Shown here piece by piece: positions 23,009 through 34,000 of a DNA stretch of 64,000 nucleotides (positions are counted from its first letter, which is position 1; each line of letters starts with the position of its first letter). A program made the translations under genes and the position numbers. This DNA is from Microthyrium microscopicum (Eukaryota > Ascomycota > Dothideomycetes > Microthyriales > Microthyriaceae). Under the pieces are notes generated by a model. It searched no databases. It was not told where the DNA came from and saw only the letters and a program-made list of their open reading frames with translations. The DNA is taken from positions 1,447,386 to 1,511,385 of the forward strand of contig MU004231.1 in assembly GCA_010405405.1 (NCBI GenBank). The letters are read 5' to 3'.

Positions 23009-23663
23009 TCTGCAGAGGAGTAGTGAAGTGCAGCAACGTTGAAGAAGTTGAAAATGTTAAACGCGTTTGGTGTCCAGGAGGACGAGATACAAGAGGAGCT
23101 TGGAGGCGACGACGAAATTGGACATTAAGGGGTATGCGCCACAGACAGAAGCGAAGAATCTCAGGCGACTGATTTGGATTGGATGCTATTGACCTACGGA
23201 AAGTATTAAGAACCTCAGTACGACTGGATGATCATATTCATTGGTATAGCTCGTTGTCCACTCTCGGGAGACATTCTTCATTATTCGCTCCCCGAGCCCC
23301 GACATCGATGGACATCTTGATGCTCTCTGTTCAAAGGGGCATGCAAGGTATTGGTCGTACTCGTACTGTCCACTGCAACCAAAATACTTTCCGCTGCCAG
23401 ATTTTCGAACCAAAGGCTAGGTATCACTTTAATCACAATAACAGAGAAACATGCGTCAACGTAATTGGAGTAGTGAGTCGTGGATGCAACTGGAGATGAA
23501 GTTGGCTAAACCTTCCTTCTGACTGTTGACTCTTGAGACCCTGAAGTTGCCGCAACCGCCAAACACAACCTCGGTTCTCAACCTCAACTGTTGCTCTGAA
23601 CATGTAAACACAACTTCTGCCATCGATGGTCATGTAGTCGATTCAATCATTTTGTGTGCCAAA
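23009..23663. promoter_or_regulatory. Divergent intergenic region
   Basis: A 655-bp spacer between the start codons of the ceramide synthase (minus) and the tyrosine phosphatase (plus). It probably holds both promoters. I see no defined binding site or repeat. Confidence 0.45.
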
Positions 23664-24608
23664 ATGTCCTTCAGTCGGCCAGGTGCTTTGCCTACCGCCA
23701 GCGGCTCAGAACTACCACCCCCTTTCATCACAGTCCCTTCTTTGGGAAACCTACGCGACGTTGGCGGTCTTCAATCCTCAACACCATCACCTTCCGCGAC
23801 CGCCCAATCCATACGCTCCAAGATCCTTTACCGCGCCGCAGACCCTTCAAACGTACCACTCGAGGGTCTCTCAAAGCTTCACAACGAATTGCGCATTCGA
23901 ACCATCTTCGACCTTCGCTCTGCTCCTGAAATCAGCAACGCAGGCGGAGTTTCTGACTGGGAAGGACGGATCGCACAATTCAATTCAGCGCACGGCGGGC
24001 CTAGCAATGCTGTCACGCGCTACTGGACACCGGTCTTTCGCGCCGAGGACTATGGACCAGAAAGCGTTGCCCTGAGGTTCCGTGACTATGGCCATTCTGA
24101 TGTGACAGTCGGTTTTGTCAAAGCATACGAGGCCATTCTGGAGAGTGGAGCACCCAATTACGGCATCATAATCAAGCATTTGGCACGCGATGGCGAAAAT
24201 TCTGAGAATGAAGGAACGCTAGTTCATTGTACAGCCGGCAAGGATCGTACGGGGGTGCTGGTGGCCGTAATTTTGGCTATATGCGGAGTGCCAGACGAAG
24301 TCATTGCGGAGGAATACCAGCTCACGGAATTAGGTCTGTCAGAGAGAAGACCAGCGCTTATTGCGCGATTGGTCTCTACCGGAGCCTTTGGCGAGGGGAA
24401 GGAAGCTGCTGAAGCTGCGGAGAGAATGACAGGCGCGAGAAAGGAGGCCATGCTTGCAACTCTAAGATTGATTGAGCAGAAATATGGCGGTCCTGAGCAA
24501 TATGCTATCAAAGAGTGCCGGCTCACAGATGATATTCTCACGTCCTTACGGAAGCGAATGCTCTTCACTGGTCCAGCAGGCTCTACTGGTGGTCAAGCCG
24601 TCTTGTGA
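23664..24608 (+). CDS. Protein tyrosine/serine phosphatase
   Basis: A 314-residue intronless protein of the cysteine-dependent phosphatase group seen in fungi (Y_phosphatase3, MptpB-like). Residues 20-35 (PPFITVPSLGNLRDVG) match the family's entry motif, in which NLRD(V/L)GG precedes the core. The catalytic loop is LVHCTAGKDRTGV with the C-x5-R signature and an extra Lys-Asp typical of this group. These enzymes may act on phosphotyrosine, phosphoserine or phosphoinositides. An upstream in-frame ATG at 23526 exists, but the start at 23664 (CAAAATGTCC) fits family length better. Confidence 0.87.
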   Translation: MSFSRPGALPTASGSELPPPFITVPSLGNLRDVGGLQSSTPSPSATAQSIRSKILYRAADPSNVPLEGLSKLHNELRIRTIFDLRSAPEISNAGGVSDWEGRIAQFNSAHGGPSNAVTRYWTPVFRAEDYGPESVALRFRDYGHSDVTVGFVKAYEAILESGAPNYGIIIKHLARDGENSENEGTLVHCTAGKDRTGVLVAVILAICGVPDEVIAEEYQLTELGLSERRPALIARLVSTGAFGEGKEAAEAAERMTGARKEAMLATLRLIEQKYGGPEQYAIKECRLTDDILTSLRKRMLFTGPAGSTGGQAVL

Positions 24609-25034
24609 AGAGGCAAAAATTCACGATTCTACGATGTATGATATGCTAATCCATTGTTTAGACCCGTTTAGATCTATGATCAATACTCGTTTAATTCTTA
24701 ACGTACTCGAGCCATGTGAACAAGGCGAGCTTATTCACTCGATCCGCAACAATACATTTTCATGTGACATCTCCTCTTTGTCCCGTACAAAGGTACTCGC
24801 ATCGTGATAAAGATATCTTTGTGTCTTTTTATGCCAAAGCCATTGTGTCCTAATCGTGAATCAATTTACAAGATATATGTATGAACTCGGTTCTAGATAT
24901 GATGGTGACTTTGAATGCTAGAACATATCGTATAGAGTACGATCTCAGCTTTGGTAATATCAACCCATTGAGTATACCACTCTAGTATTTATATTCCATC
25001 AATAGAAAGCCTGAAAAGTTATTGCTAACTGATC
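24609..25034. other. Intergenic region
   Basis: About 430 bp, AT-rich towards the end, between the phosphatase and the first DUF7587-type gene. No gene is visible. Confidence 0.45.
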
Positions 25035-26384
25035 ATGGAAGAATATTTCTCGACCAAACAGTGTCAAGAATTTGAATTGGCTCGTCAAGATCTTCCACGA
25101 TATATATTCAGAGGCTACACAGAGCACTCTGGACGATTTATCAATTATGACGCTAATGGTAAGCCAGACTTTCAGCCGCTGAATACCGCAGATGAAATCC
25201 GCCCACTGGCATTTGCCTTAAAACCGCTGGTTGAAACCCCATTTGCTAAAAGGGATATAAAAGACATACAGAACGGGCCTTGGCAAGTCTCTAATCACTT
25301 AAACTATGCTTCAGATTGGGTGCCAACAGAGTTCAGTAGTTGGACAGCCAGCCTACGCGTAGCTATCCATTATGCGCTGAAACAAACAAATGCAGATCCT
25401 AAGTCTGTCTTCTTAGCTGTACTTGATACAAAGCATCCTGAGTGTCGAGTAAAAGCTTACCCGTCTAGAAAGCTTGATAAAGGTACCAACTACTATATGG
25501 AATACCTCGTACACGGAGTAGTCAGTGGACCTGCCTTGAGAGTCGTCCGCTGGGAAGACTGGTCCAACGCTTTCCCACATCCTATGTGGGAAGCTTTTCG
25601 GTACAATATCTTTGTCGGCCCACTCGATATCGACAACATGGAGGAATTTCAAGGCCGTCAAGACCCGTTACAGGCCAACTTCCTAGAGCAGGCTGCAAAA
25701 GTCACTCGCCTCGTTGCTCGGCCAGATGAGCCAGACCTTGCCTTCGTAATCTTCAGTGCCCTGCTCACGCAGGTAAAGAGAGATTGGTTCAGAGATTTGG
25801 CGTCAACGCGAAGAGCAGCACATGTACTGACTAACTTGCTAGCGTGGTATGGCTTCAATTGTCCGCGTTCTCTCCAGGGCTATAGTCAAAACTTGATACC
25901 GGAATTCCCCCAAGATGCTGAGCTGTCCCCGGACGTCAACCAGCACTGGAACATCCTGCGAGCAATAACTAACGAATATCCATGGATCCACGAAGTCATA
26001 GAATCGTTGTTCGCCGAAGATTGTGGGTACACATATCATTATTTTGAATTAATGGACCCTTGGACAGGCAAACCACCACCTGGTCTAGAAGAAGCGTATG
26101 AGAAATGGCTAGAAGAGGGTGGCCCGGAAGCAAAGGCTCAGAAACAGGCTATGATGGATAAAAAGATGGAAGACTCTCTGCAGCTGCTCGAATGGCTGGC
26201 CATTACGCAGCCAGTGAATTTTACTGTCGAGCAGGATAACGAGTTTGCGGCTATGTCGTATTTCGATTACTGTGGTCTCTGGGACAAGTATGAATATGAT
26301 CTCTGGCTGCGTATGGATACCTCCATTGATAAAGAGACAAAGCAAGCAGACTTTCGGAGAAAAGAAGAATCCGGTGCTTGGTAA
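25035..26384 (+). CDS. DUF7587-type protein, copy A
   Basis: A single 449-residue frame. Residues 21-160 carry the fungal domain I know as DUF7587: PRYIFRGYTEHSG (Arg26), then TEFSSWTASLRVAIHYA (Ser101-Ser102-Trp103-Thr104), then VFLAVLDT, then MEYLVHGVV (Glu156). The spacing and order of Arg, S-x-T and Glu resemble ADP-ribosyltransferase folds of the R-S-E class; that link is inference. The remaining 280 residues are mostly helical, acidic towards the end, with no known domain. No signal peptide or membrane segment is seen. Two related loci lie at 51.9-52.8 kb and 53.8-54.8 kb on the other strand. The function of the family is unknown. Confidence 0.75.
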   Translation: MEEYFSTKQCQEFELARQDLPRYIFRGYTEHSGRFINYDANGKPDFQPLNTADEIRPLAFALKPLVETPFAKRDIKDIQNGPWQVSNHLNYASDWVPTEFSSWTASLRVAIHYALKQTNADPKSVFLAVLDTKHPECRVKAYPSRKLDKGTNYYMEYLVHGVVSGPALRVVRWEDWSNAFPHPMWEAFRYNIFVGPLDIDNMEEFQGRQDPLQANFLEQAAKVTRLVARPDEPDLAFVIFSALLTQVKRDWFRDLASTRRAAHVLTNLLAWYGFNCPRSLQGYSQNLIPEFPQDAELSPDVNQHWNILRAITNEYPWIHEVIESLFAEDCGYTYHYFELMDPWTGKPPPGLEEAYEKWLEEGGPEAKAQKQAMMDKKMEDSLQLLEWLAITQPVNFTVEQDNEFAAMSYFDYCGLWDKYEYDLWLRMDTSIDKETKQADFRRKEESGAW

Positions 26385-27011
26385 TGATGATATCACTTAG
26401 TAGATGTATTGAAACAAGAGGAGGATCAGTTTAAAGTAGATACCATGGATAAGTGTTTAGGAAATGTTGAAGTATTCACCTCTACACGGGTAGACACAGA
26501 TGAGAGACAAACAACAAGAGGGGTAGAAGCAAATAGAAACATTAGTTATACTTGTAGACTTAGATTCCTTCTCTTTCTCTCTTTTAGACAAAAATAATCA
26601 GATGAAAATTCGTTCTTTTATTCAGCTATTCAATAGGAAAATGGAAACCCACTAACCTCATCTTTGCCAATTCTTTGATTCGGTCAAAGTCGTGACAAAG
26701 GAAGTAAAAGCATAGTAATAGTATTTCCTGAAATTCAAATCAACTCAAAGTAACAATATATTACAATCTCTATCCTTCTCTAAGATTCGTTATCAAATGC
26801 TTTAACTCCCATCAAATGCGTGAAAGGGCGAGCATTTTATTGAATGTACTCGTAAATGCAGAATCTTGAGCGGTGCTAAGACAGAGAACTTGGTCTTGAG
26901 AGAACCATAATCGTTCAATGTATCATCAAGGCTCTTGATCTATTCAACTTGGTGATATTTAGGACAAATTTAGGCAAACCCGATGCAAACGCCTCGCTGA
27001 CGGAAAGGCAG
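26385..27011. other. Intergenic region
   Basis: About 630 bp of AT-rich DNA between convergent 3' ends (DUF7587 copy A and the PROPPIN gene). No gene is seen. Confidence 0.5.
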
Positions 27012-28765
27012 TCAGTTGCCTTCTTCGCTGAGATATGCCTTCCATCCAAGGCAGTGAAGACGCCAAGGGCGACCATCCGAAGATCCTCTCTCAATCTCAT
27101 ACTTTTCCCATCGACCACCTCGTCCCGCACTCACCACAACAAGCTGGAGATCACCAATCCAGGCAATCTGACCCTTTGGTGGAGCGCCTTGAGCCATTGA
27201 CGTTGGATTTAGAAGTCCACGAGTGAGTGTTTTGCCTTGGGGTGCAGACGGTATTCTGCGGTGTGATGATGAAGATGGGACGCCAATAGTCGGTGGTGGT
27301 ATGGTTGGTGGAGGCGTGAATATGGCAGATTCGTCTAAAGTCGTGTGATGCACAGTCCGACCGGGTAATGTGAATGGTGCTGAGCAAACTGAGTACTGAT
27401 CCTTCATTATTCGTGGGGCGAAAGGAAGATTTGCAAGTGATCCATATTTCTTGGAGGGATTCGCGTTGACTGTGCCTGTGGAGGTTGTGCTTCCTGCGGT
27501 TATTGATGGTGGAGCATAATCTGATTGAGTATAGCCATAGCTATCACCAGAGAGTATTGATGTAGGAGGACGATCTTGGAAACGAGCAGACTTCTTTTGG
27601 GCTTGTGTGGCTTGGGAAACATGCGTCCATGTGGGCATACCCGGGTCGAAGTCTGCAGGATCTGGGGAGGTTAATACAGTCGATTGTGACATGTCATCAA
27701 GAGTCGCCGGTGGAAACGACAATCTTTTAGCTGCGTTGTCTCTCCGAATTTCGGATGGTCGTTTCGATGAGAAGCTTGCATGACGATGTGATGAGGCCTT
27801 GCTTGATGAAGTGTAATTGTCCGAAGGTCGTCGCTGATGTTCGCTGGACTTGCGTGGTTGTACAGATTCCACTTCTTCAAGCTCAAAGATGTGTATTGTG
27901 CCTTTGTCCGATGTGAGAGCGAGTAAACTTCTATCTGGTGAAAATGCTAGACTAAAGACGGCAGCTTCCTCTAGACCTCGTCGAAACTCTCTTATTTTTC
28001 CCTTGGTAGTCGTCGACCAGATTCGTACCAGTGTTCCTTTGTCGCTAGCAGTTGCAATGTATTTCTCATCTGCACTAAGAGCGATTGCTCGCAAGTGAGA
28101 AGTATGTGCATTCAGGATCGATGCTTTGATCTCAGCAAGATCGACTAGCTGAAGCTTGCCTTTAGAAATGCCTGGGAAGGCCAAGTATCGAGAGCCAAGC
28201 ACAGCAACTGCGTGTGGATTTGATACGGTGGAATATGAGTGCACTAGTGATCTAGCAGTAAAATCCTCCATACGAGAGCTTAGAAGAAAGATGGCCAGTC
28301 CTGTTTCGCATACGGGAATGAAAAACTTGTCGCTGATCAGGACACGCAGTGGTCGGCTATGTCCATCTCCAACAGCAACGCCAACCTCATTAGTTGCATT
28401 GTTCCAGATGACAACCTGGTCTTGTTAGCCAACTCAATAACAGATCGTACACTCTCAAACGTACTTCGCCTCTAGGACACTCCTTGGGAGCAGATTGTCT
28501 ACCTCCCAGAAGTGCTAAGATATTGCTCTTTTTCAGAATAGTTGCATGTTGAAGTGGTCCAGAGAATTCACGAAAGCACAGTAAGCGAGAATCCGTGGTA
28601 TCGTACACTTGCACAAAATTAGAGGAATGCCTTCTGATAAGCCAAGGGTGACAAACCTCGAAAGCCGTCTTCGCATGCAGCCACAAATGCTGTTTGGTCT
28701 CTGTTTACATCTACGCCATAGACGAGAATAGACGGGCTGGGATCAAAAGGTTTGCGGATGTTCAT
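27012..28765 (-). CDS. hsv2: PROPPIN WD-repeat protein (Hsv2/WDR45-like)
   Basis: A seven-bladed WD-type propeller that binds PtdIns3P and PtdIns(3,5)P2 in autophagy and endosome/vacuole traffic. Three exons (28657-28765, 28465-28607, 27012-28415) give 551 residues. The start MNIRKPFDPS leads into ACEDGFRVYDT (blade 1). The phosphoinositide-binding motif is IREFRRGLEEAAVFSLAFSP, where FRRG stands for the L/FRRG signature. The preceding RAIALSADEKYIATASDKG blade is typical. After the blade ending IHIFELEEVE there is a Ser-rich, disordered insert of about 160 residues before the last blade (QIAWIGDLQLVVVSAG), which is longer than in yeast Hsv2. VFSLAFSP after FRRG favours the Hsv2/WIPI3-4 branch over Atg18 itself. 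Confidence 0.85.
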
Positions 28766-29568
28766 GTTGTACCTAGGACTCCGGAGGGAGAGACTGGAAT
28801 GCAACGGGCGGGAAAGTTATCTGCGAAAAAGTTCACAGGTTGGTGCTATAGACCAAGAAAAGAAGGCATGACTGGTAGTCCGGGTCCAAGTATAGAATCA
28901 ATCTAGGCGGCAAACGCGATGAGCCGCATCACTTATTGGTAAAGCATCTGGTGGGGCTCTAATGACTGTAGTAACCAAAGTTGTCCTGGAAACAGTTCCC
29001 AAGCTCTTGTGAAATTGCTGCACAGACCAGCTGGATGAAGCCGGTCACAGGTTGAAATGTATGGTGTAATTAGGTATAGTTGATATGAGACAGTTGAGGG
29101 CGGAGCAGAGACTCAACTGCATCTGATCTGCTCTGATGATGGGAAGTCATGGATGGCAAGTCAGGGTGAGGCTACAAGGCCAGAAGGGAACAAGGCACCA
29201 ACTTTATCTGAGGCTGCAAGGCGTGAAGAAACGCGCTGTCCCGTGATTTATGCCAAGACTCAATCCGTCCCTGCGCTAACCCTTTTAGCTCAGCGCCCCT
29301 TGCCTAATTTGTCTATGCACCAACCAACGGTCAATCTCCCTTTGCTCGCAGTCCAGTCAATCGCTGCTGCCAAATTCCCGTCCCCTCAACCTTTACAATT
29401 ATTCTCTCTCCCAATTCCATCCGCCATACCTCCTTTTCTATCTCCCTCTCTTGTCAATTCCATCTCTTTCCTCCATCTCGTTTTCTGTAAACCGAAAAGG
29501 TTGGCTCTCGCTATCGCAAGAACCGCAATCCTCAGTCTCGCGACTCATACACACCCCAATCCGCCAAT
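28766..29568. promoter_or_regulatory. Divergent intergenic region before septin
   Basis: An 800-bp spacer between the PROPPIN start (minus) and the septin start (plus). The stretch from about 29380 to 29568 is strongly pyrimidine-rich, typical of the promoter and leader of well-expressed fungal genes. No separate gene is supported. Confidence 0.5.
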
Positions 29569-31059
29569 ATGATGTCCTCGTCGTCAATGAGCGCTGTATG
29601 CTTCCTTTTCTCTTGCTCCTGTCATCGCTACTTTCTGCGCCATCTGTCGCTGACCCTCGCTAACATTAGAACAAGATCCGCCGGAAGAAGAATGTCAAGA
29701 AGGGAATTCAATTCTGCCTGATGGTCTGTGGCGCGTCGGGCACTGGTACTTTACTCCTGAACTACCGCCCAACATCTCCCATATCTAATCATTCCCATTA
29801 ACTAGGCCGGACAACTTTCGTAAACACTCTCTGCGGCAAGAAGGTGCTACAGCACAAAGATTCCGATGACCCAACAGCGGCGCATGTCGAAGAGGGCGTC
29901 AAGATTAAGCCAGTCACTGTCGGTATGGACAACCTTCCTCCCTCGTTACCATCTCGGAAGGCACACTCGGCTAATTTATTCATGGCAGAACTCGATGAAG
30001 AAGGCACTCGTATTTCATTGACCATCGTTGATACCCCAGGCTTCGGCGATCAAATCGACAATGAGGCTAGGTAGGCGCATATCTATCATCCTTGCGATCA
30101 TCCACTAACTACAAAAGTTTCTCCGAGATCGTTGGCTATCTTGAACGACAATACGATGATATTCTTGCTGAGGAATCGCGTATCAAGCGTAATCCTCGTT
30201 TCCGGGACAATCGTGTTCACGTTCTCCTCTACTTCATTACCCCAACCGGCCATGGGTGAGTGCCTCTGCCAACCCTATACATATTCTTCTAACGTTTCTT
30301 TGCAGTCTTCGTGAATTGGACATCGAGCTCATGAAGCGTCTCTCCCCTCGTGTCAATGTGATTCCAGTCATTGGTAAGGCTGATTCTCTCACACCCGCCG
30401 AGCTTGCCGAATCCAAGAAGCTTGTCATGGAAGACATTGAGCACTACCGCATCCCAATCTACAACTTCCCATACGATATCGAGGAGGATGACGAAGACAC
30501 CGTGGAGGAAAATGCCGAGCTGAGGGGACTTATGCCATTTGCCATTGTAGGCTCTGAAGATGTCATCGAGGTCAGCGGTCGCAAAGTCCGCGCACGACAA
30601 TACCCATGGGGTGTTGTCGAAGTCGATAACCCACGCCACTCCGACTTCCTTGCAGTTCGCAGCGCTCTCCTCCACAGCCATTTGGCCGATCTGAAGGAGA
30701 TCACCCACGATTTCTTGTATGAAAACTACAGAACCGAGAAGCTCAGCAAGAGCGTCGATGGTGGCTCCAATGCGTAAGTCTCCAATTTTCCATAAACTCA
30801 AACAAGGTACTAATGTCTTCACAGCGAAGCTTCCATGAACCCCGAAGACTTGGCATCCCAATCTGTTCGCCTAAAGGAAGAGCAGCTTCGCCGCGAGGAG
30901 GAGAAGCTGCGCGAGATCGAAGTCAAGGTCCAACGCGAAATCAACGAGAAGCGACAAGAACTCTTGGCCCGCGAAAGCCAGCTGAAGGAAATCGAGGCAC
31001 GAATGCAACGAGAGCAGAGCAACCAACTCACCTCACACAACGAAGAGCCAGAAGAGTAG
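29569..31059 (+). CDS. cdc11: Septin, Cdc11/AspA type
   Basis: A GTP-binding filament protein of septin rings at septa and branch points. Seven exons (29569-29595, 29670-29745, 29806-29922, 29989-30070, 30118-30255, 30306-30773, 30825-31059) give 380 residues, the length usual for AspA/Cdc11. The polybasic stretch NKIRRKKNVKKG precedes the P-loop GASGTGRTT (about residue 30). DTPGFGD is G3 and GKADSLT is the AKAD-type G4 motif. The septin unique element follows, and the C-terminus is a coiled coil (EEQLRREEEKLREIEVKVQ) ending EEPEE. The 66-nt intron 29923-29988 is in frame and stop-free, so unspliced reading would add a false 22-residue insert (MDNLPPSLPS...). Removing it restores the conserved TVELDEEGTR. 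Confidence 0.92.
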
Positions 31060-34000
31060 ACTGTTCCCAGTCATCAGCAAATCAGCCTCAAGTGCATACC
31101 GTAACTCATGTCTTTTACCTTATACCTAATGGAGCCGGTGTTCAAATGTGGTTGTCGGATGGCTCGAATTCCCTGTTACTCGATTAAAAACCATAGATTG
31201 TGGGGCGGACTGGCCGATGTCTTGGGAAAAAGGAACATGGCTTCGATAGGTGGATAGCATCAGTATTCTGAGGCTATGAGGGTGAAGGAAGAGAGACTCA
31301 TGTTTCTACTTCGTTTGTCCTTTGATTATCAGCATTAGCGGAATCAGTTTTACAAGCCTTGTCTTGCCAGCCATCCGAAAGCTCTGGCGTCTTGGTTCTT
31401 TCTGTTACAGCGACTATCAAAATATACCTGGTCAAGTTTTGCTCCCAGCAAATGTCTATTCCCTCCCATCGTTTGTCCTCATACCCATCCCGCTGGTCTT
31501 TTTCATCCTGCCTTGCTAATCAAACGCTTGGCTGGGATGGTGTTTGTCAATGTATCGAAAATCAGCAACTGCTGTTTTCCTTTTTTCGCTTTGGCGAGCG
31601 GGCAAAGAAAAAGGAGACGGGTCTGTTATCACAGCATTGTTCCCATCTGACTTCCAATGTTATATGTTCTTTTCGTTTCTCATAGGCTGCTACTTGGCTC
31701 GGCCTGTTTATTTTTGAGTAGTCTATATTAGTACCCCAAATTCCAAGAATAATGTCCCCCAATGTTAATCATTTCACTCATGTTTACGCTTACTTATCGA
31801 GTCAGGTGGCTGGTGCGATGGCTTATTCTGTTTATGGTCTTTGCTCAGAGTCTTTCTCGTTTATAGGAAGATGAGCCTGATAGTGTTTCTGGATGTGCTG
31901 TCGGCCGACAGCGTCTTTACGCTATGCTGATGAAAGCTAGACGCTGGTCAAAAGCGTCAAAGCAAAGTGTGATCCCGGGAGGCAGACAGAGAGTATGTCG
32001 TCTTCGAATAGAGGACGGCGCTCACTGTCGAGTCCTCTTCCTTGATTGCTAGGAAAGTGTGAATGTGATCTTCTGTGAGTTTGTTATTCGACGTTTGATA
32101 TTCCTTGCTAACTATCAGGTAGTCTTCGTATTTCGATATCATGTTATTACTCGGTCGAATGACCACGCTCATTATTTATCTAGGCGCAGTATGCACACTT
32201 GATTCTCCGGACCGCGAAATTGGGACCAATTGGCTAATCCAGGATCTTTTCTGCTAGAATACTGTTACGATTCTTGTGGGAATCCTGGTCACGTCGTGTA
32301 ACTACTGTTGAAAGGTTGTTAACACTGACAAATCGAAAGCATTGAGGGATTCCCAGTTGACATGCAGAATGTTGCTGTGAGCGAGGGTAAACGAGCAAGG
32401 CGAGATCTTGGGCTTGTATTACGCCCTGGAGAGGCCTTCAGGGAACCAGGCTCTGAAGTGATCCCAGGTTGCTTCGAAATCCACAGACAGATGGTATTAC
32501 ACCCGCTATTTCAGCGTTTGAGACGGCGGTCTGACAATCGCATTCAAGGTACGTATCATCCCTATGAGTCGTGTAACCGATTCGAGGCTAATGACCACCA
32601 CAGTAAGCATTAAGCTGATGCCCATATGCTTTCTAGGACATGAGAGGTCTATCTTTGCGATCCACTGGCATGCATAGCTGAGCCTAAATCCCTAATACTC
32701 TTTCGACGTTCCCTTTCGGCCAAAGTTTTGACTGTTTCGATTGAACAACCATCTCTGCGCATGATATAGTGGAAGTATAGGGTAGCGATATGCAGCATGG
32801 TCCAGCAGTGCATCTGAGGTACTAGACTGACAGGCTGATCTGCTGCAGTGGCACACGACAATGCCACATTATATGCATTGAGCTCACTCTAGGTCCGATT
32901 TCAAGTTCCAGGGTTGCGAGTTGTTCACTCCAGACTGACAGACGGTGTGGGCAGTTGCCGAGACCAATACTCTCTGTTTTCTCTTTGACAATTGAGTTCG
33001 CATAGGCCACAGCGAGAGAAGAGGTTGATCCATTTCAGATCCTGCGAGCATATTTCGTAAGTCGCATGCCGATTGTCCGGTTGTCTGTACCGAAGTATGG
33101 CTTAGTGTCCCCAGGTCATTATTGCTTACGTTGGCTCTAGGTGGCACGTTATGCGCAGGTATTTACAACGAGATCTACAAATCCATCATTACCATGACCA
33201 TTATTGCATGGCTGGATGAAACAAGTGGCATCCTCCGACGGCCATGATGTCTATCGCAGCACTTCATGATATTGGTAACACGTCAATTCTACGAAAACAT
33301 ACCAGGTCCAGGAGATTCCAATCGCACGTGGTTAAGAATTTCTCACCGAAGTTGTCAACTTGTCAGATTGCGTTGACAAAACGGCTACTATGTAATGAAG
33401 ACTTCACACCCACTATGACAGCCATTGAACGAACTCACAGACATATTTGCTGACACGAAATAGATCAACCCATGAAGTTCTTCATATACCGCAGGAGTGA
33501 CATACTTAACGTTTTGTCGCGTGAATACGTATTCAATGACAATACTAGAAGTGAGTCTCTACCTATCAACACAGGAGATCCTATCCTTCGAAAACTATTT
33601 GAAAACTATTTGCTTCTAGCTCACAGCCAAGTAGAACTTATCACAACACCTTGAGATCCTACGAAGCTCAACAATGATGAAGCTGGATACGATAAATCTT
33701 AACTTGCTACCGAAGACCAAAACTACCTAACAATATGCTACGACTTGACATGATCGAGTCATTGAAACCATAGTTCACCGGGACTAGAACTCTCATACCT
33801 CGCCTTAGCTCACTCAAATGTCCAAATCCTAGGTCCGTTATTGTCAAACTTTGGCAAGGAATATATAGCGGCGCGTACGGCGGAAGTGTTAAATCAACAA
33901 CTCCACTTTGATGATATCTGAGTAACACTCGGCCCGTCTAGTTGAAGTTCGATTTTGCCCCAAGGCTAGACCCAGTTGATCGTAAAGTGACTGGGCAGGC

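Noticed and set aside
29923-29988. A 22-residue insertion in the septin GTPase domain
   Set aside because: The segment has GT and CAG ends and a GGCTAAT branch site, and removing it restores the invariant TVELDEEG; it is an in-frame intron.
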